Shown in pieces: positions 38,234-46,682 of a DNA stretch of 64,000 bases; within the stretch, counting starts at the first letter, position 1, and every line of letters begins with the position of its first letter. Where the stretch lies: positions 5,166,501 to 5,230,500 of the forward strand of contig NC_008027.1 in NCBI RefSeq assembly GCF_000026105.1. The letters run 5' to 3'. The notes beneath the pieces were generated by a model, which was given only the letters and a program-made list of their open reading frames with translations, was not told the origin of the DNA and did no database searches. Both the position numbers and the translations under genes were made by a program. This stretch comes from Pseudomonas entomophila L48. Its GTDB lineage: Bacteria; Pseudomonadota; Gammaproteobacteria; Pseudomonadales; Pseudomonadaceae.

Positions 38234-39241
38234 TCAGACCAACTCCGCCCGCTTCAACTCACTCTTCAGGTAGGCGTAATAAATCGGCCCCGCCACCACC
38301 CCAGGCAGCCCGAACGCCGCCTCGAACACCAGCATCGCCAGCAACAGCTCCCACGCCTTGGCACTGATCTGCCCCCCCACGATCCGCGCGTTGAGGAAAT
38401 ACTCGACCTTGTGGATCACAATCAAATACCCCAGCGCCGCCGCCGCCACCCAGATCGACAGCGACATCCCGACGATGGTGATCAGGGTGTTGGACATCAG
38501 GTTGCCGATCACCGGCAACAGCCCGAGCAGGAAGGTCAGCACGATCAGCGTCTTGGTCAGCGGCAGGTGCACCCCGAACAGCGGCAGCACCACGGCCAGG
38601 AAGATGCCGGTGAACACCGTGTTGAGCAGCGAGATCTTGATCTGCGCGAAGACGATGTTGCGAAACGCCTGCACCAGCAGGCTCAGGCGCTCGAACAACG
38701 CCGCCGCCAGGGGCTTGCGCCGGGAGATGTCGGGGATGCGCTGCAGGGCGACGATGGCGCCGAGGATCATGCCGATCAGCAGGGTCACGAACATGTGCGC
38801 CATGCCCTTGCCCACCAGTTGCAGGTCGCTCAGGTGGCTCTTGATCCAGTCGCCGATGGCCACCTTGAACTCGGCGGCGCTGGCCGGCAGGTAGGCTTCG
38901 ATAAATGGCGGCAGCTGGCCACGGGCGCGCTCGACCAGGGCCATGAACTTGTCCAGCGAGGCACCAGGGTTCTCGGCCTCGTGCAGCAGGAAACTGAAGG
39001 CGCCGGCGATCAGCAGCGTGAGCGTGCTCACCACCAGGGTGCCGAGCAGCGCCACCGCCAGCCAGCGCGCGCGTTGCCCGGCAATCAGCGGCTGCAGCCG
39101 CGGCGTGAGCATGTTGACCAGCTCGAAGACCAGCAGGCCGGCCAGCAGGCTGGGCAACAACTTCAGGGGCAGCGCCAGCAACAGGCCGGCCATGACGATG
39201 ACCCAGCTGGCGAGGGTGATCTGACGGGGGGTGAAGGTCAT
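38234..39241 (-). CDS. AI-2E/PerM-family permease
   Basis: A 335-residue inner-membrane protein of the AI-2E transporter superfamily, with about eight helices. The N-terminal paired helices (WVIVMAGLLLALPLKLLPSLLAGLLVF), a soluble middle region (about 85-140) and the C-terminal helices including LLGLLPVIGNLMSNTLI and AFGLPGVVAGPIYYAYLKSEL fit the family. Members include the AI-2 exporter TqsA and sodium/proton antiporters; the substrate here cannot be told from sequence. Confidence 0.85.
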   Translation of the reverse strand: MTFTPRQITLASWVIVMAGLLLALPLKLLPSLLAGLLVFELVNMLTPRLQPLIAGQRARWLAVALLGTLVVSTLTLLIAGAFSFLLHEAENPGASLDKFMALVERARGQLPPFIEAYLPASAAEFKVAIGDWIKSHLSDLQLVGKGMAHMFVTLLIGMILGAIVALQRIPDISRRKPLAAALFERLSLLVQAFRNIVFAQIKISLLNTVFTGIFLAVVLPLFGVHLPLTKTLIVLTFLLGLLPVIGNLMSNTLITIVGMSLSIWVAAAALGYLIVIHKVEYFLNARIVGGQISAKAWELLLAMLVFEAAFGLPGVVAGPIYYAYLKSELKRAELV

Positions 39242-39311
39242 ACAGCCTCGGCGGCAGACAGCGGAAAGTCCCGCAGTCTGCCAGCCTTCAGCGCACAGGC
39301 ATAGGCGCAGG

Positions 39312-39605
39312 TCATTTCTTCTTCAGGCAGTCGCTCATGAAGGTCTTGCGCTCATCGCCCTTGAGCGCCTTGGCCTTGGGGTCGGCGTTGCACGCTGTCA
39401 TGCGTTCCTGTTGCGTCATCGGCTTGGCCGGCTCGGCCTTTTTCAGGCAGGTGCTCATGAAGGCCTTGCGCTCGTCACCCTTGAGCGCCTTGGTGGTGGC
39501 GTCGGCATTGCAGGTTTTCATCTTTTCCTGTTGCGCGGTGGCGGCGAATCCTTGCCCGGCGATCAACATGCCCAACACCAGCAGAGGTACGTGCAGCAGC
39601 TTCAT
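39312..39605 (-). CDS. PsiF-family periplasmic protein
   Basis: A 97-residue exported protein: signal peptide of about 22 residues (LLHVPLLVLGMLIAGQGFA), then two copies of the PsiF repeat, each CNADxxxKALKGDERKxFMSxCLKK. E. coli psiF is phosphate-starvation inducible; the function is unknown. The repeated Cys positions suggest a disulfide in each unit. The ATG at 39605 is preceded by AAGGAGA. Confidence 0.88.
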   Translation of the reverse strand: MKLLHVPLLVLGMLIAGQGFAATAQQEKMKTCNADATTKALKGDERKAFMSTCLKKAEPAKPMTQQERMTACNADPKAKALKGDERKTFMSDCLKKK

Positions 39606-39668
39606 GGAGTGGTCTCCTTGTCTGCGCGCCCGATGCGCGCTCGTCGAGCAGAGTGTAGACAAGATTTT

Positions 39669-40457
39669 TTACATATCCGTGCGGGCGCGGCGCCGGTACT
39701 GCTCCGGCGTGCACTGGGCCTGGCGCTGGAACATGGCGATGAAGGCCGAGGCGCTGCTGTAGCCGAGGTCGAAGGCGATGGCCTGGATCGGCAGCCCCGC
39801 TTCCAGCGCCTCAATGGCGCGCAGGAAACGCAGGCGCAGGCGCCACTCGCCGAAACTGATCCCCAGTTCGTGGAGGAAGTGCCGGGCCAGGGTGCGCTCG
39901 CTGACATGCACCTGGGCCGCCCAGTCGGCCAGCGGGCGGTTGTCCCCTGGCTCGGCGTGCAGCGCTTCGAGCACCTGGCGCAGGCCCTCGCTGCGGGCGA
40001 AGGGCAGGTAGCAGGTCTGGGTCGGGGCCAAGTGCAACTGATCGATCAGGACCTGTACCAGGCGCTGGTCGCGCGCGTCTTGAGCCACATGCAGATCGCG
40101 GCGGGCGAAGTCGCCGAGGATCGCCTTGAGGATGTCGCTGATCACCAGGCTGCAGGGCTGCGTCGGCAACTCGGCGCACAGGCTGCGGTCCAGGTAGACC
40201 GAACGGTAGATGATGGCCTGGGGGTTGTAGCAACCGTGCTCGGTACCGGGCGGCACCCAGACGGCGTAGTGCGGCGGCGAGATGAAGCGCTGGCCCTCGA
40301 CGTCCAGGTGCATCAGGCCATGGGAGGCATAGTTGAGCTGGCCCCACGGGTGACGGTGTGGCGGGCTGTGGGTATCGGCGCCGAACTCGTCGTAGCGGAA
40401 GTAGACCGGCGCGGGGAGCTGGTCGAACTGGGGGATGTCGAGGTACTTGCGGGCCAT
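39669..40457 (-). CDS. AraC-family transcriptional regulator
   Basis: A 262-residue regulator. The N-terminal cupin-like domain includes SPPHRHPWGQLNYASHGLMHL with metal- or ligand-site histidines. The C-terminal DNA-binding domain of two helix-turn-helices runs from ADWAAQVHVSERTLARHFLH to FQRQAQCTPEQYRRR. It is divergent from an EamA transporter gene 204 bases away. By analogy with similar pairs it may control that exporter. The effector is unknown. Confidence 0.88.
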   Translation of the reverse strand: MARKYLDIPQFDQLPAPVYFRYDEFGADTHSPPHRHPWGQLNYASHGLMHLDVEGQRFISPPHYAVWVPPGTEHGCYNPQAIIYRSVYLDRSLCAELPTQPCSLVISDILKAILGDFARRDLHVAQDARDQRLVQVLIDQLHLAPTQTCYLPFARSEGLRQVLEALHAEPGDNRPLADWAAQVHVSERTLARHFLHELGISFGEWRLRLRFLRAIEALEAGLPIQAIAFDLGYSSASAFIAMFQRQAQCTPEQYRRRARTDM

Positions 40458-40535
40458 GTTGTCTGCTTCGCGAGGCGGGTTGTCTGGATGGAAGTATAGG
40501 GTTTTATACAGACAGTCGATAATACCGAGCCATCA

Positions 40536-40634
40536 GGGGCTGCTGGGCAGCCCTTCGCGGGTAAACCCGCTCCTACAGGATTTGCACCGTCTCTGTAGGA
40601 GCGGGTTTACCCGCGAAGGGCCGCCCAGCGGCCC
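40536..40634. repeat. REP-type inverted repeat, GGGTTTACCCGCGAAGGG class
   Basis: CTTCGCGGGTAAACCCGCTC and GAGCGGGTTTACCCGCGAAG, exact complements, between the divergent AraC and EamA genes. Flanking GGGGCTGCTGGGCAG and CCGCCCAGCGGCCCC extend the stem. Confidence 0.85.
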
Positions 40635-40661
40635 CACTCTGTCACTGTGAGTACCCGTTGC

Positions 40662-41534
40662 ATGAACTACCTCTTCCCCCTCATCGCCATCCTCATCTGG
40701 GCCGGCAACACCGTGGTCACCAAGATGTCCGCCGGCGCCATCTTCCCCGCCGAGATCGGCTTCTACCGCTGGCTGCTGGCCGGCCTGCTGTTCACGCCCT
40801 TCCTGCTGCCCCAGGTCTGGCGCAACCGCGCGGCCATCCGCCCGCACCTGGGCAAGGTCTTCGTGCTGGGCGTGCTGGGCATGGCCATCTACCAGAGCCT
40901 GGCGTACTTTGCCGCGGGCATCACCAGCGCCACCAACATGGGCATCATCCTGTCGCTGATGCCGCTGATGTCGCTGGCCCTGTCCATCGCCTGGCTCGGC
41001 CAGCGCCTGAGCTATGGGGCATTGCTGGGCGCTGTGGTGTCTTTTTTCGGCGTGCTGGAGGTGGTCTCGGCCGGACAACCCGGTGTGCTGCTGCACCAGG
41101 GGCTGAACGCCGGCGACCTGATGATGCTGGTGGCCACCCTCGCCTATGCGCTGTACAGCTTCCTGCTGAAGAAATGGCAATTGCGCCTGCCGCCGCTGCA
41201 GTTGCTGTACCTGCAGGTGCTGGTGGCGATCCTGGTGTTGTTGCCGCTGTTCGTGTTGTCGCCGAAGACCGGGCTGAACGGCCACAACATTGGCCTGGTG
41301 CTGTATGCCGGCCTGCTGGCCTCGATGGTCGCGCCGCGGGTGTGGATGCAGGCAGTGCACCGCCTCGGGCCGAGCCGGACCACGCTGTTCTTCAACCTGC
41401 TGCCGGTGGTGACGGCGGTGATCGCGGCGGTGGTGCTGGATGAGCAGTTGGCCAGTTATCACCTGGTTGGCGGCTTGCTGACGTTGGTCGGCGTGCTGCT
41501 GGCCGAGCGCTGGACCACGCCGGTACGGCGTTGA
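40662..41534 (+). CDS. EamA/DMT-family transporter
   Basis: A 290-residue protein with ten membrane helices in two EamA repeats (about 3-135 and 150-285), typical of drug/metabolite exporters. IAILIWAGNTVVTKMSAG starts the first repeat and ALYSFLLKKWQLRLPPL the second. ATG at 40662 gives the usual start MNYLFPLIAI; a GTG five codons upstream is possible. The divergent AraC regulator is a likely controller. Substrate unknown. Confidence 0.88.
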   Translation: MNYLFPLIAILIWAGNTVVTKMSAGAIFPAEIGFYRWLLAGLLFTPFLLPQVWRNRAAIRPHLGKVFVLGVLGMAIYQSLAYFAAGITSATNMGIILSLMPLMSLALSIAWLGQRLSYGALLGAVVSFFGVLEVVSAGQPGVLLHQGLNAGDLMMLVATLAYALYSFLLKKWQLRLPPLQLLYLQVLVAILVLLPLFVLSPKTGLNGHNIGLVLYAGLLASMVAPRVWMQAVHRLGPSRTTLFFNLLPVVTAVIAAVVLDEQLASYHLVGGLLTLVGVLLAERWTTPVRR

Positions 41535-41538
41535 CCGA

Positions 41539-41663
41539 TGGGAGCGCTACGCGCTCCTTTCGCGACACAAGGCCGCTCCCACAGGCCATGCGCATGATTC
41601 AAGGCCAGCACTGCTCCTGTGGGAGCGGCCTTGTGTCGCGAAAGGGCTGCGAAGCAGCCCCTG
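41539..41663. repeat. REP-type inverted repeat, CGACACAAGGCCGCTCC class
   Basis: CTTTCGCGACACAAGGCCGC and complement 50 bases apart, with GGAGCGCTACGCGCTCC as the left outer hairpin. It fills the gap between the convergent EamA and lipase genes. Confidence 0.85.
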
Positions 41664-41668
41664 GCGTC

Positions 41669-42559
41669 TCACACCCCCGCCGCCTTGAGCCGGGCAGCAT
41701 GCTCGGTGAACAGCCGCACCGGCTGGGCTCCCTTGCCCACCGCGCCCAGCGACTGGTTGACGATATCCAGGTGATCGAGCGGATAGTCGTCGCCGATCAC
41801 CTGCCCCAGGTGCGAACTGAAACGCCCGACCATGCCGTCGCATTGCCCCGTCTCCCTGACGAAGCTGCGGGCGAACAAGCGACAGAAGTAATTGCTACCG
41901 TCGAGGCGGTTCAACCCCTGGTCGGTGCGCCCTGGCTGCAGGGTGCCGGACCAGGAGTAGTAGCGCACCCCGTTCACCTCGGGCGGCCCCTCGCCACCCC
42001 AGACCTCCGGCAGCCCCTGTGGATAAGCCTGGTTGAACAGCGCCACCCCGGCACTGGTCAGCGACTGGTGCGACGCATGCACATCAATTGGCAGCGGTTC
42101 CCGGCGCCAACCGGTCTCCAGCCAGCCCAGCAGCACGGCAACGCCATGCAGCAGCGCCTTGAGAATGCGCCCCTGGGGTGAGTCGCCCGGCGCCGTACGC
42201 TCCAGGTGGTCAGCCAGTTCCGAGCCATGGTTGGGGCCGGCCACCGAGGTCACCGAGGCCACCCGGTCGGGTCGTTTCGCGGCCGCGTAACGCGCGCTCA
42301 ACGCCCCCTGGCTATGCCCGATCAGGTTGACCTTCTCGGCCCCCGTGCGCTGGCAGATCTCCTCGATGATGACCAGCAGCTGTTCGCCCCGCACCTCGCT
42401 GGAATGCAGCGGCGACACCTGCACCGGAATCACCTGCGCGCCGCCCCGGCGCAACGCCGGCACGATGCCGAACCAGTAGGGATACACCACTGCCCGCACG
42501 AAGCCGAGCATGCCCGGCACCAACACCAGTGGATAACGCGTGGCCAGTTCCTGACTCAT
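41669..42559 (-). CDS. Triacylglycerol lipase-like alpha/beta hydrolase
   Basis: A 296-residue serine hydrolase of the bacterial lipase family I type. YPLVLVPGMLGF carries the oxyanion-hole region, the nucleophile Ser83 is in GHSQGALSARYAA, and the Asp and His of the triad probably lie in DGMVGRFSSHLG and DHLDIVNQSLG. No signal peptide is visible at the chosen ATG (42559), unlike secreted LipA, so it may be cytoplasmic. No foldase gene is nearby. AAGG lies very close to the start. Confidence 0.85.
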   Translation of the reverse strand: MSQELATRYPLVLVPGMLGFVRAVVYPYWFGIVPALRRGGAQVIPVQVSPLHSSEVRGEQLLVIIEEICQRTGAEKVNLIGHSQGALSARYAAAKRPDRVASVTSVAGPNHGSELADHLERTAPGDSPQGRILKALLHGVAVLLGWLETGWRREPLPIDVHASHQSLTSAGVALFNQAYPQGLPEVWGGEGPPEVNGVRYYSWSGTLQPGRTDQGLNRLDGSNYFCRLFARSFVRETGQCDGMVGRFSSHLGQVIGDDYPLDHLDIVNQSLGAVGKGAQPVRLFTEHAARLKAAGV

Positions 42560-42682
42560 TACCTTGCCCTCATCCGTGAACAGACCAGCCCACCCTACAG
42601 CGCGCTCGAAGACAAGCGCAATCGAACTCCCGGCGCGCCGCGCGGTTCCAAGCAGAACAGACACTGAGCAAGGAGCGGGACC

Positions 42683-43024
42683 ATGCACAAGCGAACCCTG
42701 GCCATCCTGCTGGCAAGCGCGACCCTCGCCGCCTGCGGCAGCCGCCCGGAAAACCCGGTGGACTACGTCACCTACCGCGACGAGCCGCTGGTCAAGCAGG
42801 TCGAGCACGGCATGACCATGCAGAAGGTCATCGCCATCGGCGGCAGCCCGTCGAACGTCATCGACCTGCCCCACGGTGGCACCTGCAACGACTACATCCT
42901 CAACCACGATGGCCACCAACAGCCCTACTACGTGCGCTTCGACGCCACCGGCCATGTCGACGCCAAGGGCTTCAAGACCTGCAAGCAACGCCAGCAAGAC
43001 AGCGACGCCGTGCACGGCGCCTGA
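42683..43024 (+). CDS. osmE: Osmotically inducible lipoprotein OsmE
   Basis: A 113-residue outer-membrane lipoprotein of the SmpA/OmlA fold. The lipobox LAAC gives Cys18 as the acylated residue. The mature part has NPVDYVTYRDEPLVKQVEHGMTMQKVIAIGG, as in OsmE. E. coli osmE is induced by high osmolarity and stationary phase. AAGGAGCGGGACC precedes the ATG. A bacterioferritin-like gene follows at 28 bases, the order seen in P. aeruginosa. Confidence 0.9.
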   Translation: MHKRTLAILLASATLAACGSRPENPVDYVTYRDEPLVKQVEHGMTMQKVIAIGGSPSNVIDLPHGGTCNDYILNHDGHQQPYYVRFDATGHVDAKGFKTCKQRQQDSDAVHGA

Positions 43025-43051
43025 CCCCACCTGATGCCTACGGAGATGAAC

Positions 43052-43579
43052 ATGAGCGTTGAACTGACCGATGTGAAGACCCTGCGTGCCAATGCCCGCA
43101 AGCATGTCGAGCAAGGGGCGGTGACCGAGGGTTACCACGCCGACCGCGAGAAGATCCTGCGCCTGCTCAACGAGTCGCTGGCCACCGAGCTGGTCTGCAC
43201 CTTGCGCTACAAGCGCCACTACTTCATGGCCAGCGGCATCAAGGCCAGCGTCGCCGCCGAGGAATTCCTCGAGCATGCCAACCAGGAAAGCGAACACGCC
43301 GACCGGCTGGCCGAACGCATCGTGCAACTGGGCGGCGAGCCGGACTTCAACCCGGACAACCTGAGCAAGCATTCCCACGCCCAGTACGTGGCGGGCGACT
43401 CGCTGAAGGAGATGGTGCTGGAAGACCTTGTGGCCGAGCGCATTGCCATCGACAGCTACCGCGAGATCATCCAGTACATCGGTGACAAGGACCCGACCAC
43501 CCGGCGCATCTTCGAGGACATCCTGGCCCAGGAAGAGGAGCACGCGGACGATATGTCCGACCTGTTGAAAGGGTTGTGA
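43052..43579 (+). CDS. Bacterioferritin-like/Dps-like ferritin
   Basis: A 175-residue four-helix ferritin-fold protein. The diiron ligand pattern is visible: Glu in NESLATELVC, ExxH in NQESEHADR, and Glu plus ExxH in ILAQEEEHADD. It is the type annotated as bacterioferritin next to osmE in pseudomonads, distinct from BfrA/BfrB. Probably stores iron or protects DNA from iron-driven damage. The ATG at 43052 has GGAG six bases before it; an in-frame ATG six codons upstream lacks one. Confidence 0.87.
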   Translation: MSVELTDVKTLRANARKHVEQGAVTEGYHADREKILRLLNESLATELVCTLRYKRHYFMASGIKASVAAEEFLEHANQESEHADRLAERIVQLGGEPDFNPDNLSKHSHAQYVAGDSLKEMVLEDLVAERIAIDSYREIIQYIGDKDPTTRRIFEDILAQEEEHADDMSDLLKGL

Positions 43580-43603
43580 TTGCCGGCGCGATCCTTACGA
43601 TCC

Positions 43604-43690
43604 CTGTAGGAGCGGCTTTAGCCGCGAACACCGGCCTAGCCGGTGCCAATCACCGCGTCGCCTGCTTCGCGGCTGAAGCCGCTCCTACAG
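43604..43690. repeat. REP-type inverted repeat abutting the asmA-like stop
   Basis: CTGTAGGAGCGGCTTTAGCC and GCGGCTGAAGCCGCTCCTAC, with a CACCGGC/GCCGGTG inner pair. The right arm ends at the base before the stop codon of the AsmA-family gene. Confidence 0.85.
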
Positions 43691-45751
43691 TCACCTCTTC
43701 ACCGCCGCTGGTGCCTTGCCGGCCTTCATCTGCTGCAACAACGGCGTGCACTGGTTAGGCGCATCGCCACTGCTGGGAGCAATCAACGCCAGCAACCCGG
43801 CCGCCGGCCCGACCACCACCCCCAACGCCACCATCCCCGCCCCGCGCAATGCCAGCGGCACCGCCTGCACGCCGGCGCTGGGCTTGGCGAACGGCCCACG
43901 CACATACAACGGCGAGCGCAGCGAGAACAGGCGCAGGCCCTTGGATTCGGGGGTGATCTTCAGGTCCAGTTGCTCACTGGCGAAATTGGCCGTGCCGTTG
44001 ATATAGATGATCGCGTTCTCGGTATCGAAGACGAACAACCGCGTGGTCGCCAGGCCATCCTTGATCCCCACATCAGCCGCAGCGCAATTGATCTTCACGT
44101 CCTCGTCACCGAACAGCTTGCCGACCACGTAGTTACCCACGTTTAGCCCGGCGATCTCCATCAGGCCACGGCTGATCGCACCATCGTTCATCAACAGGCG
44201 CAGATCGCCGTTGGCAGTGCCCAGCAAGGCCGCCACCGAGTTGCCGCGGCCGCTGATGTCGGCGTCGCCGTTGAGCTCGCCGAAGCTGGTCTGCATCGGC
44301 GCGAAGCCGGGGAACAGCTGCTTGAGCTTGAAGCCGCGCGCGGTCAGCCGGGCACGGCCCTGCAACGGCGCGTTGCGCCCGTCCAGGCGGATGTTGGAAT
44401 CTAGGTTGCCACCGGCCACGCCAAAACGCAGCGGCTCCAGGCGCAGTAGGCCGTCTTCGAGGATCACGTGGGCGGAGAGGTCCTTGAACGGCAGTTTCTC
44501 GCTGTGGACGATGCGCTTGCCGGCAAAACTGACGTCGGCATCCATGGCCCGCCAGCGTTCGGTGCGGAACTCCTCCACCGGCAGCACCTTGCCCGCCGGC
44601 TGCTTGCTGGCGCCACCGCGCGCCTTCTGCGCACTGTTGGAGTCGGCGCCGATCAGCGGTGCCAGGTCCTTGAACAGCAACTGGTTCGAGACCAGCTTGC
44701 CCGACAGTTTTGGTCGCGGCTGGCTGGCGACAAAAGCCAGGTCGCCGTGGATATCACTGTCACCGATCTTGCCGTTGAAACCCTCATAGCGGAACTGCGC
44801 GCCTGCTGGATCGTGCAGGTTGGCAGTCAGGTGGCCGTCGGTGGAATAAGCCGGGGTGTCCGGCAGGGTCACGCCGGTCAGCGGGTAGAGGTTGCCCAGG
44901 CTGCTACCGGAGAGCGCCAGGCGCAGGTCCAGGGCGCCCAGGTTGCGGGGATCGGTCAAGGTGCCCGCCAGGACCACGCGGGTATCGCCGATGCGTGCAT
45001 CGGCCTGCAGCGGGAAGGGCTGGCTGGCGTCCTGCAGCGCCAGCAACCCGCCGATCTTGCCGGTGGCGGCCACCGCCTGGCCTTTGTAGCGCCCCTGGGC
45101 CTTGAAGCCGAAGGCGTAGTCCTGGGCCTTGCCGACTTTCTCGGCGCGCTCCTTGCCAACGATGTCGCTGAACGGGATCGGCTTGCCCAGCGGGTCGACC
45201 TGCACCTTCATGCTGGTTTTCAGGGTCTGGTCATCGAAACTGACATTGCCTTGGTCGAAGCCGATGGCACCGATGTCCAGCTCCCATTTCGACGGTGGCG
45301 CGTTCTCGTCCTTGGGCCCGAAGTCGAACACCCAGTTGGCGCGGCCATCGGCCAGGCGTACAAGGCTGGCGCTGGGCTTGACCAGGTCGATGCGCGGGAT
45401 GCTGATGCGCTGGACGATCAGCGGCAGCGGCGACAAGCGGAATTCCACGCGCTCCAGCCCGACCATCCGTGGCTCCTTGAGCCAATCAGGGTTGCCGAGC
45501 GTCAGGTCCTCGGCGATGAAGTGCGGCCAGGGCACGAAGGCCCGCCAGCCTCTCTCTTCCGGCTCGGTGCGCCAGTTCACCGCCAAGTTGCCATTGATCG
45601 CGAAGGGGCGATGCAGGGCTTCGGACACTTTCTCGTTGAGCAGTGGTTTGACCCGGTTCCAGTCGAAGGTGGCGATCACCACCACCAGGATCGCCAGCAG
45701 CGTGGCCAGGGTGGCGAAGGTCCAGAGGAGGATTCTGGCGGGGCGCGTCAT
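43691..45751 (-). CDS. AsmA-family protein
   Basis: A 686-residue inner-membrane-anchored periplasmic protein. One helix at about 7-27 (LLWTFATLATLLAILVVVIATF) is followed by DWNRVKPLLNEKVSEALHRPFAINGNL, the AsmA start. The long beta-rich body ends with the AsmA C-terminal region (DADISGRGNSVAALLGTANG, GLATTRLFVFDTENAIIYINGTANF). AsmA-like proteins are thought to move lipids between the membranes. The start has GGAGAG upstream; 16 more codons are open but unsupported. Confidence 0.9.
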   Translation of the reverse strand: MTRPARILLWTFATLATLLAILVVVIATFDWNRVKPLLNEKVSEALHRPFAINGNLAVNWRTEPEERGWRAFVPWPHFIAEDLTLGNPDWLKEPRMVGLERVEFRLSPLPLIVQRISIPRIDLVKPSASLVRLADGRANWVFDFGPKDENAPPSKWELDIGAIGFDQGNVSFDDQTLKTSMKVQVDPLGKPIPFSDIVGKERAEKVGKAQDYAFGFKAQGRYKGQAVAATGKIGGLLALQDASQPFPLQADARIGDTRVVLAGTLTDPRNLGALDLRLALSGSSLGNLYPLTGVTLPDTPAYSTDGHLTANLHDPAGAQFRYEGFNGKIGDSDIHGDLAFVASQPRPKLSGKLVSNQLLFKDLAPLIGADSNSAQKARGGASKQPAGKVLPVEEFRTERWRAMDADVSFAGKRIVHSEKLPFKDLSAHVILEDGLLRLEPLRFGVAGGNLDSNIRLDGRNAPLQGRARLTARGFKLKQLFPGFAPMQTSFGELNGDADISGRGNSVAALLGTANGDLRLLMNDGAISRGLMEIAGLNVGNYVVGKLFGDEDVKINCAAADVGIKDGLATTRLFVFDTENAIIYINGTANFASEQLDLKITPESKGLRLFSLRSPLYVRGPFAKPSAGVQAVPLALRGAGMVALGVVVGPAAGLLALIAPSSGDAPNQCTPLLQQMKAGKAPAAVKR

Positions 45752-46092
45752 GCGGGGCTCTCCTGACTGCATGGCTCGAAGCGGATGTGGCAATGGCACT
45801 TAGTATGTCGGACTGATGAAAACCCGCCGGGTTTAATCCGGGTGGCCATGATAGCGAAGTTTTTCCTGACACTTTTCTCAGCTTTTGCTCGACGAACGGC
45901 CATGGTGTTACCAGGCCAAAGCCCCGCGCACATGTAGCCATCACCTCCAGAAGTGCCGCTATAGAGCCATTGCAATCCAGTATCAATCCCGTCGATTGTC
46001 ACCATTATCCCGATGAACTTCTTTCTGGCGTTACCGAGCGTAGCATTGGCTCCGTACCCACTTTCCCAGCCCCCCAGAGGAGCACCGAGATC
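45752..46092. other. 341-bp gap with a protein-like minus-strand fragment
   Basis: No complete gene. The minus strand is open and reads fragments such as FIGIMVTIDGIDTGLQWLYS and KNFAIMATRIKPGGF, less GC-rich than the neighbours. It has no start with a ribosome site and runs on through the antisense of the repeat gene. It could be a remnant or a repeated non-coding element. The promoter of the repeat gene should also lie here. Confidence 0.35.
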
Positions 46093-46593
46093 ATGAAACG
46101 CCATCTGCTGCTGAGCCTGACCCTGTCCGTCCTTGCCGCCAACGCCTTCGCCCTGCCGGCCGAAGACCAGCACCTGAGCGCCGAATCGCGCTCCAGCGCC
46201 GCCACCGTCAGCCAACCGCTGAACACCCTGGCAGAAGGTGGCGCCGAGCGCCTGCAGGAACGTGCAGGCCGCCTGGCCGAAGGCGGTTCCGAGCGTCTGC
46301 TCGAACGTAACAACCGTGTCGCCGAAGGTGGCTCCGATCGCCTGATCCAACGCAATGACCGCGTTGCCGAGGGTGGCTCCGATCGCCTGATCCAACGCAA
46401 TGACCGTGTTGCCGAAGGTGGCTCCGATCGCCTGATCCAACGCAATGACCGTGTTGCCGAAGGTGGCTCCGATCGCCTGATCCAACGTAACGACCGTGTC
46501 GCCGAAGGTGGCGCCGATCGCCTCAACGAACGCAACAACCGTGTTGCCGAAGGTGGCTCGGATCGTCTGGTCGAACTCAGCCGTGTGAGCTGA
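46093..46593 (+). CDS. Secreted tandem-repeat protein (RVAEGGSDRLIQRND repeats)
   Basis: A 166-residue exported protein of unknown function. The signal peptide is about 20 residues (HLLLSLTLSVLAANAFA). After a short Ser-rich link come eight 15-residue units of the form RVAEGGSDRLIQRND. The first two and last two have diverged, while the middle four are identical in protein and almost identical in DNA. Each unit has a GG turn and alternating charges. The start follows GAGATC; an upstream ATG (45970) lacks a signal-like sequence. A strong terminator follows 50 bases downstream, so it is a single-gene unit. Confidence 0.82.
   Translation: MKRHLLLSLTLSVLAANAFALPAEDQHLSAESRSSAATVSQPLNTLAEGGAERLQERAGRLAEGGSERLLERNNRVAEGGSDRLIQRNDRVAEGGSDRLIQRNDRVAEGGSDRLIQRNDRVAEGGSDRLIQRNDRVAEGGADRLNERNNRVAEGGSDRLVELSRVS
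46225..46584 (+). repeat. 45-bp tandem repeat, eight units
   Basis: Period 45 bases in the coding frame. Units 3-6 (about 46315-46494) differ at only a few third positions (GCGTT/GTGTT, CGCAAT/CGTAAC), so unit number could vary by recombination or slippage. Confidence 0.9.
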
Positions 46594-46642
46594 TCGCCAT
46601 GGCCGAGAACAACAACCCGCTCCACTGCGCCTGCTACCCTCC

Positions 46643-46675
46643 AAGCCCGGTCCATTGACCGGGCTTTGTTTTTTT
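46643..46675 (+). terminator. Rho-independent terminator after the repeat gene
   Basis: AAGCCCGGTC-CATT-GACCGGGCTT, a perfect ten-base stem, followed by TGTTTTTTT. Confidence 0.92.
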
Positions 46676-46682
46676 ATCCAGA

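Noticed and set aside
46225..46584. CRISPR array
   Set aside because: Repeats are contiguous 45-bp coding units without spacers, and no cas gene is present.
45748..46644. 298-codon minus-strand frame running through the 45-bp repeats
   Set aside because: Antisense of a clear signal-peptide repeat protein; the repeats keep it open. Only the part at 45752-46092 is kept as a question.
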